Of a stretch of DNA of 64,000 nucleotides, positions 47,291 to 59,950 are shown one piece after another. The notes under the pieces were generated by a model. It was not told where the DNA came from. It was given only the letters and a program-made list of their open reading frames with translations, and did not search any database. Position 1 is the stretch's first letter. Every line of letters begins with the position of its first letter. This stretch comes from Cephalopachus bancanus. Lineage: Eukaryota; Chordata; Mammalia; Primates; Tarsiidae. Location of the stretch: the NCBI GenBank assembly GCA_027257055.1, contig JAPVLO010000123.1, forward strand, positions 3,162,001-3,226,000, in the 5' to 3' direction. The position numbers and the translations under genes were made by a program.

Positions 47291-47589
47291 GTTCCTTTTT
47301 TGGGATGCAAGAGGAGGAAGAGGAAAAAGGGACAGTCTCGAAAAGGGAGGTGGGGCATGTCAGAGATGGATGCTCCCGTTTACTGCTGGGTTTAGGCTTT
47401 GTGTGAACTGAAGCTTCGCCATGATTTTTGTCACTGATCCAGAGGACAACTCTGGGAAAATCCTACCACCCTTTCCATCCCTTCTGTTGAACCTATGTCT
47501 GTAGAGGAAGGCAAGCCTTTTCCTCTGCAAATGATCTGGATGTAAGTCAGTCCTGTCTCACTCTGGACACTCTCACCTGCCCCTCTGGA

Positions 47590-47840
47590 CACTCACCTGC
47601 GGGTACCTTCAGTCCCCCAACTGCCTCCTGCCCTCCCTCACCTCCAGGCCTTTGCTCATGCCATTCCCTCTGCCTGGTACCATCTTCCCCCTCACATTTC
47701 CCAGGTGACTTCTACTTCATACACGAGGCTATATTCACCCCTACAGGAAGCCTTCCTAGATGCACCACTGCACAGGTGGCCCCCACATCCCTCTGTGCAC
47801 CTCACACACCACCACAGCACTTTAGTTGCATGCTGGCATT
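47590..47840 (+). repeat. LINE2 fragment
   Basis: ggcctttgctcatgccat, tccctctgcctggtacca, ttctacttcatacacgag, ggaagccttcctagatgc follow the L2 order. Confidence 0.8.
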
Positions 47841-47864
47841 CGAAGAGGTGGGATGGGGGAGCCA

Positions 47865-48065
47865 TTCATGGAGAGACTTTGAAGCCAAACGGCCTGGGTT
47901 CAGAGTCTAGCTGGGTCACTTTCTAGTTGCGTGATCGTAGGCAAGTGGCTTTAATGCTTAGTGCCAGGGTTTCTCCACCAGCAAAGTGAAGAAAACAAAG
48001 GTGATACACATATGCATCACAGAGTTGTCATGAGAATTCAGGGACTTAATGCACGCAATGTGCTT
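47865..48065 (+). repeat. MIR SINE
   Basis: ggcctgggttcagagtct, agctgggtcactttctag, ttgcgtgatcgtaggcaa, gagttgtcatgagaattc. Confidence 0.8.
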
Positions 48066-48484
48066 CAGGGGGAGCCTGTTGCACAGCAGAGCCACGCCCA
48101 CACTTACAATGATCGACCATGCCCTTGACCGCAAACCCAGGGAAGACAGAGATGGAGCTTCTCCCTTTCAGAACTTCTTCAATGGGAGTTCGCCTGGTGC
48201 CCAGCATGTTGGGTGGCACACAGCAGGGATGTAATGAATGCTGTGGGTGAACAATGAGTTTTTTGGACAAGAGCCCTGTCCAGCCACACCCAGTTATGGT
48301 TCTGCCCAAACCACGAGACATGGATCTCTGGGTCATTGTCCAAGCTAGAAAAGGGCCTTCTTCTTCATGTTTTCTTCTCTTGTTCTTGAAACCAGAGTCT
48401 CTCGGCAGCAATGTATGCCTCTCATAAAGGGGAACAATCATTGCTGAAATGGGGCCCAGCCTTCTAGTTTCTGGCCTGAAGGGC

Positions 48485-48635
48485 ACTCTCCTCTTCTCTC
48501 CTCTCCCCTCTCCTCTCCTTTTCTTTCTCTTCCCTTCCCTTCTCTCTTCTCTCTGTCCTTTCTCTCTCTCTTCTCACTTCTTTCTCTCTTCCCTCCCCCT
48601 TCCCTTTTCTCCTCCCCCTCCTCCTCAAACTGTGC
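48485..48635. repeat. CT-rich polypyrimidine tract
   Basis: About 150 bases of almost pure C and T with a loosely repeated TCCCTTCTC-like unit. Confidence 0.9.
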
Positions 48636-49079
48636 AGTGACCAGATTGCACTTTAGTAACCTTCACTCTGTCATATACCTGTCTTCCTGACTCTGTGGCC
48701 TGGGCCTAGATGAGCACTTGGCATCCTAGTGTTTGAACTCATTCCCTTCGTGGCGTTGTTCCCTACTCAGAGGATATCCCTAAGGAAGAGAAAAGCATTA
48801 GGTAGTCAATCACATCTTAGTGTGACTCTAATTTGATTTCAGTGGGACCAGGACAAAACGGGGAGGACTGTTTGGGGACTGGAATGTAGGAGAGTCAGAG
48901 ACTGTGTGGAAGGACCTTGGGATAGGAAGGGCCAGGGCTTCAAGGAAGAACTCAAAGTATGGCCTTGGCTCTGGGGGATGCAGTGTCCGGGTTCCCGAGA
49001 TGCCCTTTGTTCTTGTGATCCATCCCTTGCCCTAGACAGGCAACCTTGGTTTTAGGACACCCCGGAATCTGTGCCACGA

Positions 49080-49205
49080 TCCACAGAGGTTGAGAGAGTT
49101 TTCTTATTCAGTGTCCTTGCTCAGGTACACAGCAGACAGGACAAGATCGAGACCTGAACTTAGGATTGTCTGGCCTCAGAGTCCATGCTCTTGACTGCTA
49201 CACTC
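49080..49205 (-). repeat. MIR SINE fragment
   Basis: ttgctcaggtacacagca, gacctgaacttaggattg and tccatgctcttgactgct resemble a reverse MIR. Confidence 0.6.
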
Positions 49206-49545
49206 TGCCCATTGTGTGGATTGAATAATTGGCTCCAATTCTTCATCCCTTTCTATATTCACAGTTTGTTATGTGATTTTCCTCTCATTATAGTCACAAT
49301 GCACCAGCCCTGATAATGGCCGTGGTCATGTGGCTTGCTATGGCTAGTAGGGTGGGACCCCAGTGACAGCAAGCCAGTGTTAGCCAGTGTCTTCGTGGCC
49401 CAGCCCTGCCCAGCAAGACAAGCCAATCTCCGGGTGATCCCTGGTCACATGGGAAATGCATTCTCATTGTGGGTTGTCTCTGAAAGATTGTGGTTGTTGG
49501 TCACTCAGTATTATTGTGTCAATAACAGATGAAAAAGAAAACCTG
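49205..49545. repeat. Ancient LTR/MER-like repeat, unassigned
   Basis: gttatgtgattttcctct, accagccctgataatggc, cgtggtcatgtggcttgc are familiar from an ancient mammalian repeat I cannot name precisely. Confidence 0.45.
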
Positions 49546-49669
49546 GCTGTCTCTCTTCATCATGTGTGATGACTTTAAGCTCTGCAGGGAACCCTGTGGA
49601 TAAAATTAGGTGGCAGATGTGGCTTGTCGTCTCAGTACCGAGCATCCGTATGGTCTCAAAACCTTATCA

Positions 49670-49765
49670 TTGGTTCTAGCCCCAGCCCTGCCTGTTACAG
49701 GCTGGGTGACTTTGAACAAGTCCCTTGCCTTCTCTGGGGCTCAGTTTCCTCAGGCTTGTTCCAAG
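49670..49765 (+). repeat. MIR SINE fragment
   Basis: gggtgactttgaacaagt, cccttgccttctctgggg, ctcagtttcctcaggc. Confidence 0.75.
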
Positions 49766-50109
49766 GGGTGTAATTGAGTCTCTTCCCTCCCTAACACGTG
49801 TGGGATTCCAGGTGCATGAGGTCTTGGAAAGACATGATGTATAACTTAATATTGAAAAAGAACAAGTAGAAATATGAGGCTTAAATTCCACAGAGCAAAA
49901 AAACAAACAGGAACACCTGGAGAGAGACATTTTAAAATCAAGGGGCGAACTCTTAGAAGAATATTAGGTTCCAGCAAATAGTCACATGGAAAATGTCCTG
50001 TCAGACAAGTCTAATGCTGTGACATGTTAGATCTGTTATTCCCGTTTGATCTAGCAGACCTTGAATTACCCAAGGCAAGCCTCCTCTGTGTTCTTTAAAC
50101 CACGGAGCA

Positions 50110-50240
50110 GCAGCGGTTATGAGCTTGGTTTCTGAAGTCAGACAGGCCTGGGGTTGCATCCAGAATCTTCACATCCTGGCACTGTGACCTCAGGAAACTG
50201 GCCTACCCTCCCTGAGCCTCCTCCTTCATCCTGAAGAGTA
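50110..50240 (+). repeat. MIR SINE fragment
   Basis: agcggttatgagcttggt, gtcagacaggcctggggt, ggcactgtgacctcagga. Confidence 0.75.
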
Positions 50241-50344
50241 AAGAGGGAGAACAGGAGCTTAGGTGGGTTCCCACGAGAGGCAGGCCTCTTTTTTAATTGC
50301 TTTGCTAGAATTAGGTAATTGAGTTCATGACAGTTCCACGGAGC

Positions 50345-50460
50345 CGGCCATTATTTATTATCATTCCTATTTTACAGATGGACAAACTGAGGCTTAGAGA
50401 AGTTAGGTCACTTACTGAGGTTTGAACAACTAGCAAATGCTGGGCTCTGAAGCAGGGCAG
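50345..50460 (-). repeat. MIR SINE fragment
   Basis: cctattttacagatggac, aaactgaggcttagagaa, gttaggtcacttactgag. Confidence 0.8.
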
Positions 50461-51584
50461 TCTTGTAGGAGGGGTTCCTAAAACAGTGCCATGTGGTCTA
50501 CCCCACAGAGGAGCTAAGGTCAAAGCACAGTAGTGTCTGATTCACAGTAAGTACTCAGACCATCCTAAGAAGGAACACAAAGAACAAGGATCAAAACCAC
50601 CTGGGAAACCTCACCCATTACATTGCCTTTGAGTGTTGCACACCAGCGTGACCAGAAGAGTTTCTCTTTGTCCTCTCTCCAGGCTGATGCCAAAGGTAGA
50701 GATTTGAGTTGGTTTGTGTCCCATTCATTTCTTTTTTTTTTTTTTAAAGCCAAGAATGACTAAGTGAGCCAGGAGCTTCTCTCATCTGTGATCATGAGTG
50801 CCTCCAAGGGGCAAAATTAAATACAAGTGCCCACACCAACCCTGATTTCTTGGAAAGAAGGCAATAGATGTGGGCTGGTGCTGAGTGGATGGGTCCCCTG
50901 TTGAGGTGGATTGCCTAGGGTCATGGTGTGGATGCCTTGGTTCCCTCTCTGGCACCACTGTGCATGAGTGATCACTTCCTAGAGAATGAGCATTTTGAAG
51001 ATCTCCTGACACAAAGCCTGAGCTTGGACGAGGACATGGCAAAACTTCAGGCCTGACTTGGGGAAGGGAGAAGGGAGATCTCTGTGGTCTCTTGGAAAGG
51101 CACACGGGCATCACCGGGCACTGTCCTCCCTAGTGGCCAAGCTGCCATGTAGACAGATCTGTCCTGAACCCTGGAGAGGGCTTTAGCTACAAGCTCGAGT
51201 TTCGGGATCAGATGGTGAGCTGGAAAGGAGTTCAATCCAGAAGCTAATTCGTTTAAACTGCTGCATCACAGGAATTAAAGGGCAAGTTTCAAGTAACCGG
51301 TACAAAAATAATAATAATAAAAATAAAAGCAGAAGGAAAGAAATGAAATGGTCTCCGCTGGAAATAAGATAATGCTAAAATTGAGAGAGGTGAAAGAATT
51401 ATAAAGTATAATTTACATGTCAGTTTCTCTAAATTACCTGAGGCCTTTGTATGCTCATTCATTCATTCATTCTTACATTTATGTGTGTGGGATCACCCAG
51501 CTGGAGAATCCATGTGTGCTTAGGGCATGAGCAAAGTAAGGGAGCCCCTCCCCTCGAGGTTCAACTTCAATAGACTTTCACCGA

Positions 51585-51750
51585 ATTTTTATTTTTCTTT
51601 TCTTTATTTTATTGTAAAGATGTGGGGTACAAGTCAGGATTAGGTACATAGTCTGCGTGCAGGTGATGTTTAGGCCTTCAACTGGCCCTCACTTCCCCTG
51701 GCTTGGATCAAGTACCCTTAATGATGTTGTGTGCCACGCCTCACCCCCGC
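51585..51750 (-). repeat. 5'-truncated L1 3' end, same family as 33712-33916
   Basis: T-rich head, then aagatgtggggtacaagt, caggattaggtacatag, agtacccttaatgatgtt and gtgtgccacgcc. It aligns to the nested copy at 33.7 kb. A target duplication is not clear. Confidence 0.65.
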
Positions 51751-51969
51751 CATGAACTTTTAAATTCAAAAAATTTGGAAATGAGCTGTTCAAAAATTTA
51801 GGGTATATAAACATTTTGTGTTTTGCTATGATTTTTACTTTGAATGACATGTGGAGAGTTGGGGACTCTATCATCTTCTCAAGGTTCAGGGCTTGAGCCT
51901 TGAGTCTGGTTCCGTATTCAACAGTATTCATGGAGTGCTAAGTGTCAAGTATTACGCTAGGAATGAGGA

Positions 51970-52455
51970 TAGAGCTATTGCATTAGTGGGGGTTCTCCTG
52001 AGAAACAGAACCAACAGTAGGTATATAAAATAAGGAATTCGCTGGCAAGTTATAGAGGCTGGCAAGTCCCAAGACTTGAGTCCATAAGTCCAGGAGCCAG
52101 AGGCCCAGGGGAGCCAGTGGGGGAGCTGCAGTCAAAGGTTGGCAGGCTGTTACCAGGAAGAGCCATTCCAGTCTGAGTCTGAAGGCAGGAAAACACTGAT
52201 GCCCCAACTTGAAGGCAGCCAGGCAGAAGGAGTTCCCTCTTCCTCACAATGCAGCTTTTTTGTTTTATTCAGGCCTTCAGCCGATAGATGAAGCCCAACT
52301 ACATTAGGGAGAGCAATCTTCTTGACTCAGTCTACCAATTCAAATGCTGATCTCATCCTGAAAACCCTCAAAGACACACTCAGAATAACATCTGACCAAA
52401 TATCTGGGCATCCTGTGGCCCAGTCAAGTGGACACATAAAATTAACATCACAACT
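51970..52455. repeat. Ancient interspersed repeat, class unassigned
   Basis: gggttctcctgagaaaca, gaaccaacagtaggtata, aggctggcaagtcccaag, ttcaggccttcagccgat, aaatatctgggcatcctg, acacataaaattaacatc. A well known, nearly complete ancient mammalian repeat whose name I cannot give with certainty. Confidence 0.55.
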
Positions 52456-52989
52456 GTTAGTTGCGTTTAATTCATTGTGTTCTGTGGTTGCCTGAGAGAA
52501 AGGCTGTAGATGCCCTCATAAGGGGACCACTGAAACAGAAAAGAGAGAAGTAACCAAGCAAATGGACAGACTCTGCAGAGTGCTTGGTGGAGGTGGTCAG
52601 AGAAGGGTGAAAGTTTGAGCCTGAGTTGTGGAGTCAGAAGGCTGGTGGTGAAAGGTTGGTGGTGCCATTAGCAGAATTATTTCAAGTCAACAAACTGTTT
52701 TAAAGAGTAGAAAATAATGGGAGGTCTTCAGTAGGTTCATCATCATCCTGGTTTATTCCAAACACTCCCAGTCTGCACCTGTTGTCCTGGTGTCCCAATT
52801 AGTTTGGATTTTGTCCCTAACAAAAAGGCACCAATCTACATGACACATTGTGCTGTCCCTTCTCATCTATAGGCAGGTTGCATTTGAGCTGTCAGCATGT
52901 TCCTCAATGTCTGGGAGGGCTTCTTATAATCTAGCTTATATCCTTCCAGCTGTAATCATAACCCGCTCTTATGGTCCTGATGTCAGTTG

Positions 52990-53195
52990 CTTCAACAACC
53001 ACAGAACAACCAGCATTCGTGAAGTTATGCCAAACACTATTCTGGGCACAGGGGAGAGGAGTGAGCTACAGTGATGAATAAGACCTGAGAACTGCATCCA
53101 GGGAGCTCAGTTCTGAGGGGACACAGACAAGTATGCAGATAATTATAGCACAGTGTGATTAGAGCTTTGAAAGAAGCCAGCCCAGGGCTCAGGGA
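52990..53195. repeat. Ancient repeat fragment
   Basis: ttctgggcacaggggaga, acagtgatgaataagacc, cacagtgtgattagagct. Same class as the fragments at 9478 and 12165. Confidence 0.45.
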
Positions 53196-53344
53196 GCCCC
53201 ACCAAGAAGCCTCTTTTTATCACTGGCCATTGCTGCAGGCAAGTGTTTCTGCTGTGTTCAATATTAATTAATGAACAGTAATTGAGCACCTGGTCTTCCT
53301 GCTGTCACCCTCGCTCTCCTGCAGTCTATTCCCTACTCAGCCGC

Positions 53345-53965
53345 CAAAAGAGATCTTATTTTTTTGCTTTTAAGACTTTATTTCTTCTAGAGCTGTTTTG
53401 GGTTCACAGAAAAACTGAGAGGAAGGTACAGAGATTTCCCACATGACCCTGTACCCACACATGCGCAACCTTACTCGTTATCAACATGGGCCACCATAGG
53501 GTAGATTGATCATAGCTGACAGACCTGCACTGACATAGGTCATGATCACCCAAAGTTCCCAGTGCATCTTAGGGCTCACTCTCAGCATGGTACATTCTGT
53601 GGGTTGGAAAGATGTGTAATGATGTGTTCCGCCTTGATATTATCATGCAGAATAGTTTCACTGCCCTAAAAATCCTCTGTGCTCTGCCCGTTCATTCCTC
53701 CCTCCCTCCCAAGCCCTGATAACCAATGACCTTCTCACTGCCTCCACAGTTTTGTCTTTTCCAGAATGTTATAGTTAGAATTAAATCGTCTATAGCTTTT
53801 CCAGACCAGCTTCTTTTACTTAATAACATGCATTTAGGTTAGTGGTTTTTCCAAGGCTTGATAACTCATTTCTTTTTAGTGCTGAATAATATTCCATTGT
53901 CTGAATAGAATAGACCACAGTTTATTTATCCGTTAACCTATAGAAGAACAGCTGGGTTGCTTCCA
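53345..53965 (+). repeat. Ancient L1 3' UTR
   Basis: tttgggttcacagaaaaa, ggtacagagatttcccac, gtttcactgccctaaaaa, ccagaatgttatagttag, tgaataatattccattgt, tttatttatccgttaacc. Good match in order to the L1M 3' UTR, ending at gctgggttgcttcc. Confidence 0.85.
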
Positions 53966-54639
53966 AAGAGATCTTTTTGAAATAGGAAGTTAAGAAGTCA
54001 TTGTTTTCTTCTAACATTTCCATGTTCCTTGTTATGTGGGACCAGCTTCCAGGTTCCTTGCCATGGTTCATCCAACTAGTTCTGGCCCTGGCTGCCTTTC
54101 CTCCTTGCTAGTGTAGTGCAGATTTTTAAAAAAGGCATTCCATCTATGGGGACCAGGGGGCAGAGTTAAACCCCACAGACAGAAACTACTGGACAAAAGT
54201 TATGCTCAAGTGAAGAATGGGCTCATCAAGCTGTGAACTCCCTGTCATTGGATGCATATAAGCAAAGGAAGGGTGACTGTCGGATGGAAACATTCTAGAA
54301 GGAGTTAAAACTAAAAGGGGAGGTTCTACCAGCTGAAATGTAAGGTCCATGTTAATATGTTATTCTATAATAAAGGTATTTTGCTTATAGGTGGAAGAAG
54401 TTCTTCTTCCCTCCTGCCTCCTTAATCTTCCTCAAGAAAAGGGAATAATCAGGTAATTCAAGACTGATTTCAGATGTCAGCAGGCTGTGGGGCAGTGGGG
54501 AGAGTCACAGGGCACTCATGCTGGTCTGGCTCTTGCTGTGGCCTATCATTCTCCTGAGAACGGAGAAAAGACCTTCAGAACTCAAGGCTGGCTTGGCATC
54601 TGTTCTTTTATTTTATTTATCTGATTCTCACATAATATT

Positions 54640-54850
54640 TACTATGTATAAGGCACCATTCTAAGTCATTTCTGAACGTTAAGCCAAGTGATCCTCAGAA
54701 AAATTCTAGATGGTAGGGGCTATTCTTATCCCCATCTTACATGTGAGGAAACTAAGGAGCTTGCCCAAGGTCATGCAACTAGTCAGTGGTGGATCAGAAT
54801 TTGGTTCTAGAGCCCATGCTCTGAACCAGTACAGCCATACTGCCTATTTT
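54640..54850 (-). repeat. MIR/L2-type fragment
   Basis: ttatccccatcttacatg, tgaggaaactaaggagct, tgcccaaggtcatgcaac, tagagcccatgctctgaa. Confidence 0.75.
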
Positions 54851-55084
54851 TGTAAGTGGAAAGCTTCCGTTTTCAATGTCTTTCTGATGATCAGTCAGAG
54901 TCTCAATGGGGAGCAAGGGACTTCTCACCTCCAACCTCCTTGCATACTTGTGCTCATTTGGTCAGCCATTGGAACAAGAACTGCAGGACTTCTGTCTGCG
55001 GGTTGTGTTCTCTCACCTGGCATCAGCCAATACAGAGACCTGAGCTGGGTCACAGGAGGCCAGGAGACAGGTTGTGGATGACTC

Positions 55085-55195
55085 CATGCACAGACCCACC
55101 GTCCTTCATAAGGTTCATTCTTGCTCATCCTGTAGATTTCAGTTACCATTTCCTTGAAAAGCCTTACTTGACCCCTTGGCCTGCTCCACCCTAGG
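55085..55195 (+). repeat. LINE2 fragment
   Basis: cagttaccatttccttga, aaagccttacttgacccc. Confidence 0.5.
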
Positions 55196-55204
55196 AATAT
55201 TAGT

Positions 55205-55475
55205 CAGATTAGACTAGCTTATGCTGCAGTAACAAACAACTTCAAAATCTCAATGATTTATTACAGCTACAGCTTATTTTTCATTCATGACAAGTCCCCT
55301 GAGGATCCAGGCTATTCTCTTCCACATGGTAACTCCAGGTTACTTCCATCTTGTGGCTCTACTTTCTCAGCACATTTGCCTCAAAGGGGAATGAGAGGCT
55401 GGAGAACCATGAAAGGGTGTTTCAGTGGGTCATGTATGCTCACATTTCATTGGTCAGAAGCAATCACATGACCCC
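55205..55475. repeat. Ancient LTR-like repeat, unassigned
   Basis: atgctgcagtaacaaaca, cttcaaaatctcaatgat, ttattacagctacagctt, ttcattggtcagaagcaa. Related in layout to 18255 and 58929. Confidence 0.45.
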
Positions 55476-55719
55476 AGATGGACTGGAAAGTTGGTCTCCT
55501 GAAGGTCCAGATGGGAGAAGAGAGCTGGATATGAGTGAACACTAGTCATGTCTTTCATACTAAACCAGATTTTTTTCTTATTGCTCTTATATTTTCATGC
55601 ACCTTATTTAAACATCAGTTTGTAATAACATATTTGCATGATAAATGTCCATTCTTTCCACCGTCTCCATTAGAATGAAATTCCCATAGCAGAAACCATA
55701 TATACATTTTGCTTATTGT

Positions 55720-55925
55720 TGAATGAATGAATGGATAGACAGATGAACAGATGGAGGGGTAGATGGATGGATAGATGATTGGATGAATGAATGGGTGGTG
55801 GATGAATAAATGGACAGGGGGATGGATGAATGGATAAATAGACAATAGGTAGATGGGTGAATGGATGGACGAAAGAATAGGTGGGTGTATGGATAGGTGG
55901 ATGGATGGATGGGAGGTTGGATGAA
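55720..55925. repeat. Degenerate (TGGA)n/(GAAT)n tetranucleotide repeat
   Basis: About 200 bases built from GGAT/TGAA/GACA-type tetramers with many single-base changes. It creates spurious His/Ile/Pro/Ser-rich open frames on the minus strand. Confidence 0.95.
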
Positions 55926-57132
55926 CAAAAGGTAGTGAGCCCTTTGTATGAAGGATTACACATTCACTATTCAGCATTATTTAAATGTATCTGTTGTTTC
56001 TTCCCAAGTTTCAGAACTAGTGTAATCCTAACAAGAGTTAATTAACATTTCCTGGGGGATTAACATCTGAGACCTTTCAGAGAATTAATTGTCATTTGGA
56101 GTTAAAGATGCAACCCAAATCCCCAGGAGAAATTGTAATCTCGGATTCAACGTCCCACCTCTTTCCCCATCCCCCACCTTGCTGACCTGCTGGTCTTCGC
56201 CGTGGCTGCAAAAGGCAATAGGAGTGTATGAAGCCACTGCCAGGGGAATGCTCCTTGCCTCAGCCATATTGCAGGAACAATCCCTGGCTCATAATCGCTG
56301 AGCATAGAAGGGATCAAAGAGACAAGTGGCACATTTGAGACAACAACAGAAAATGTGCTTCCCTCCCTAAATGGTGTAGGGCATTGAAAGAGATCTGCTA
56401 TGGAGGTATGGGAGGAGTCTGGGGTCCCCTCCAGGTCAGAGCCAGCTTTGCAGTATGTGGAAGAGGACCCCTTAGGGCCAGAGAAAAAACGCTAGTCCTT
56501 CACAATCCCTTTTCCTCTCAGGACTGAGGATAGTCTCCGCTATCACTCAGAGCTTCATTTGAATCATCTATCATGAGAAGTCACCATAGAGAATGGTTGA
56601 CAATTAACTACAACAGCCAGTGATCTTACCGATTGAACTACTGGGTAGCTGAGTCTCTCATCAGAGGCGGCATCACGCCTCCTCTCCACTGTTAAATATA
56701 ATGTTATAATCAGTGGAGTTGTCATACGTGGTGGCCACTAGCAATGTCACTACCGTATTCAAATTCCCTGCCATCCGAGCCCATGGTGGAATGATGAAAT
56801 CTCTTCACACCCTAGCAGGGCAGCCATTGACTTGCTTGGCCAATAGGGTGTGAACAAAGGTGACACACACCACATCTGGGTAGAAACTTTAATGCCCATG
56901 TGCAATTCAGTCTTCACTTCCTTCCTCAGCCACACAGCGAGTGACAGTGCCGATAAAAGAAACCCCAGCACTCAGTCTCTGAATGAGAAACCCTTCGACT
57001 GTCGACCTCCAATGAACCTGGTATGGATATGCAGTGTGAACAAAATGATGACTTCGTTGTGTTACGACACTGAGATGTTCAATCATTTGCTACTGAAGCA
57101 TTCCCTAATCTGTCCTGCCTGGTTTATGTGGG

Positions 57133-57432
57133 TTTTTTTTGTTTTGTTTTGTTTTTGAGTTGGAGTCTCACTCTGTTGCCCAGGCTGGATTGCAGCGGCA
57201 CGCTCACGGCCATCCCAGCGTCAACCTGCTGGGCTCCAGTCATCCTTCCACCTCAGCCTTTTAAGTAACGGGAACTACAGGCACACGCTACCATGTCTGG
57301 CTAATTTATTATTATTATTATTTATTGTAGAGTCAAGGTCTTGCCAAGTTGCCCGGGCTGGTCTCAAACCCGTGGGCTCAGGCAATCCACTCGCCTTGGC
57401 CTCTCAGTGTTGGGATTATAGGCTGAGCCACC
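57133..57432 (-). repeat. Alu SINE, lineage-specific subfamily
   Basis: Head ttgttttgttttgttttt, then gagttggagtctcactct, gttgcccaggctggat, an internal TTA run (57307-57323), and the end tgttgggattataggctg plus agccacc. Read in sense it shares GACTCCAACTC and GGTGGCTCAGCC with the copies at 20.5 and 61.2 kb. Confidence 0.92.
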
Positions 57433-57544
57433 GATATGCAGTTATTTTAAATACAGGTTACAATATTGATTTAGGAACTTGAACGGAAGTGAGTTCCAGG
57501 GTGGACTACAGACATTCAGAGGAGGCACTGTGGAGTGCATGTTA

Positions 57545-57745
57545 GGGGCAGAAACTCTGGAGTCAGGCAGTCCCTGCTACGTCACTTAGAGGCTAAGCGA
57601 CCAGGGACAGACTACTTTACATCCCTGGGCCTCATTTTCCTTCTGAAAAGTGGGGCTAGGACCTATTTCATAGCATTGTTAAAAGGGATGAATGAGAACA
57701 TACGAAGATTCCAGCTAGGCGCTTCCCACTTGATGAATATTCAGT
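57545..57745 (+). repeat. MIR SINE
   Basis: aactctggagtcaggcag, tccctgggcctcattttc, tagcattgttaaaaggga. Confidence 0.7.
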
Positions 57746-58689
57746 CAACATTGATGCAGCCAGAAAGACACATGCTCTACAAAGTACAACTCAGTGCTCT
57801 GGTAACAGCTCAATCTCTATTTCAAGCCAATACTTAGAAACCAGTCATTCGGTGTTGGCCATTTTCCTTGGGGATACTTCTTTGTTCCCACAGGGCACTA
57901 AGGGGGACTGGGTGGCCATCTTCAATCTCTGCTGGCATCTGCTGAGTCATTCTCATTCCCATCTGGCCTCTGGTCATCTGTCTACACTGGTCACTGCTGT
58001 GACCTCCTTCCTTCCTCCCTGAGCAAGGCCTCCTCTGTCAACTCTCTGGGCAGCAGCTGGGTCACTCAGAAGAGCTGAGAAGATCACACCTGCCTCCTGT
58101 CTCAGGGCAGCTGGAGAACCCCCAGCCCCCACAGAAGCAGAGGCACCCATTATTCTTGGGCAGCTGTAGGAGACCCTGTGAGGCTGCGTGCCCCCTCGGT
58201 TACCACACTGGGGTGTCTTGCTGCTTCTGTGGGAACAGGGACACCGGCATGTTCAGCTTTAGAATTCTTTAAACATACCTGCTTGGAGGTGAGTGAGTGG
58301 GTCAGTCAAGTCTTAAGGTCCTTCATCCAGACCCGGGGGGGGTGGTCTTAAAAGTTCCTCTTGATTTCTTCAGCTTCTCTTCCACCCTTGGGGGCTATCT
58401 CACTAATCTCAGGGACAACCAATATGGCTCTGGATCATCATTGCCTTTCTAGGGAGACTCAGGGGCCTCCACTCCCGGCTCTCAGTGCTTTTCTCTGCTT
58501 TTGCTTCCACCGCCTTTCCTCGAGGCAATGGATGCCACATGGTGCAGCTGTCTGGAAGGTAAGACGGGGTCACAGGAAGTTCCAAGGAAAAACAATCATT
58601 GGCAAGTATTTAAAATGACCACCCCACATCATTAGCTATTACTATAATTATTATTACTATAATCTTTACAGACATATTGAGTTATGGGC

Positions 58690-58875
58690 TCTTTTATTAA
58701 TGAGCTTACTCCCTTCACCTTGGCTTCCCTATCCAAGTAATACCCACATAATTAAAGCTCAGTTCTTGCCTTACTGCTTCAGAAAGGATTTCCTGACCTC
58801 CAGCCCACACGTGGCTCCCCCTACCCGCTCCTCTTTGAGTACTCTCTGAGACATGGCCATACGTATTTTAAATGA
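58690..58875 (+). repeat. LINE2 fragment
   Basis: cagaaaggatttcctgac, ctccagcccacacgtggc, gagtactctctgagacat. Confidence 0.55.
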
Positions 58876-58928
58876 ACATTTCGGGTGTATACATCTCATT
58901 TCACTTTCTTGTTCCATGTATCCATGGC

Positions 58929-59345
58929 TAGACACAAATCACTCCCAAAATGAGTGTTTAAAGCACGCATTTTATTATGTCTACGGAATTTGTGGGTCAG
59001 GAATTAGGAAACAGGAGAGCTGAGATGTCTAGTCTCTGTGACATGGTGATTGGGGTCTTTTCTGGGAAGTGACTTGGCGGTGACTTGGTGGCTGGCGTGA
59101 GGATCATCTGGAGATGTCTCTACTCCCGTGTCTGGCATTTGATACTGACGGTCGGCTGCAACATCAGTATGGCCTCTTCGTGTGGCCTGGGCTTCCTCCT
59201 ATCATGGCAACCACAGACTTCTTACATGGTAGCTCTGAGCTCCCAAGGCAAATGTCCCATGAGAAGTAGGGAAAGCCCACATTGTCTACTATGAGTTAGC
59301 CTTGAATGCCACATGTCATTACTTCTGCTTCAAGTCCCAAACCTG
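58929..59345. repeat. Ancient LTR-like repeat, unassigned
   Basis: tcactcccaaaatgagtg, cattttattatgtctacg, gaatttgtgggtcaggaa, ggcctcttcgtgtggcct. Same general type as 18255 and 55205. Confidence 0.45.
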
Positions 59346-59459
59346 CCCATATTCAAGAGGGAGAAACAGACCCCACCTCTCAGTAGGAGGAGTATCAAAG
59401 ATGCTGTGAGAGCATTTGGGATGGGAGATGCAGTTCCCGCAGTCTTTAGAAAGTACCCC

Positions 59460-59580
59460 AGGCTAAGGCGGAAGGATCGCCAGAGCCCAGCAGGTTGAGG
59501 CTGCGGTGGCCGGGAGAGGCCACTGCACTCCAGTCTGGGTGACAGAGTGAGACTCCAACTCAAAAAAAAAAAAAAAAAAA
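59460..59580 (+). repeat. Alu right-arm-only insertion with perfect TSD
   Basis: Only the distal part of the right Alu arm is present: ggctaaggcggaaggatc, gagcccagcaggttgagg, cactgcactccagtctgg, then GACTCCAACTC and an A tail. Perfect 11-bp target duplications gaaagtacccc occur at 59449-59459 and 59581-59591. They show that the short element inserted as such. Confidence 0.93.
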
Positions 59581-59764
59581 GAAAGTACCCCTTGCCATGG
59601 TCCTAGAAACTGCCTTTAGGACAGAGGTCATGACTTATTTCTCTTTGAATATTTTTCCAGACATACAAAGTGATAACTGCTCAGAAATATTTATTGGCTG
59701 ACGAACTGGCCTATGATGGAGACAGCCGCACTATGGGTTAATCAAATTGGAGTTGAATAGTAAT

Positions 59765-59950
59765 TTATAATTGACAGATCACTCAGATAGATGCATCATT
59801 CACATATCATATACGTGTCACAGTGACCCTGCCAAGGAGGTGCTGGTGGCCTCACTCATGAGCCCACTGAGGCCTCAGAGAGGTGAGACAACTTGTCTAA
59901 TGTAAACACAGCTGGTTAAGGACAGATTGGAAGCCAGGATTTGTCTTCCA
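59765..59950 (-). repeat. MIR SINE
   Basis: gcccactgaggcctcaga, gaggtgagacaacttgtc, acacagctggttaaggac. Confidence 0.75.

Noticed and set aside
55615..55977. Minus-strand open frames rich in His, Ile, Pro and Ser
   Set aside because: Translation of a degenerate tetranucleotide repeat, not a protein.
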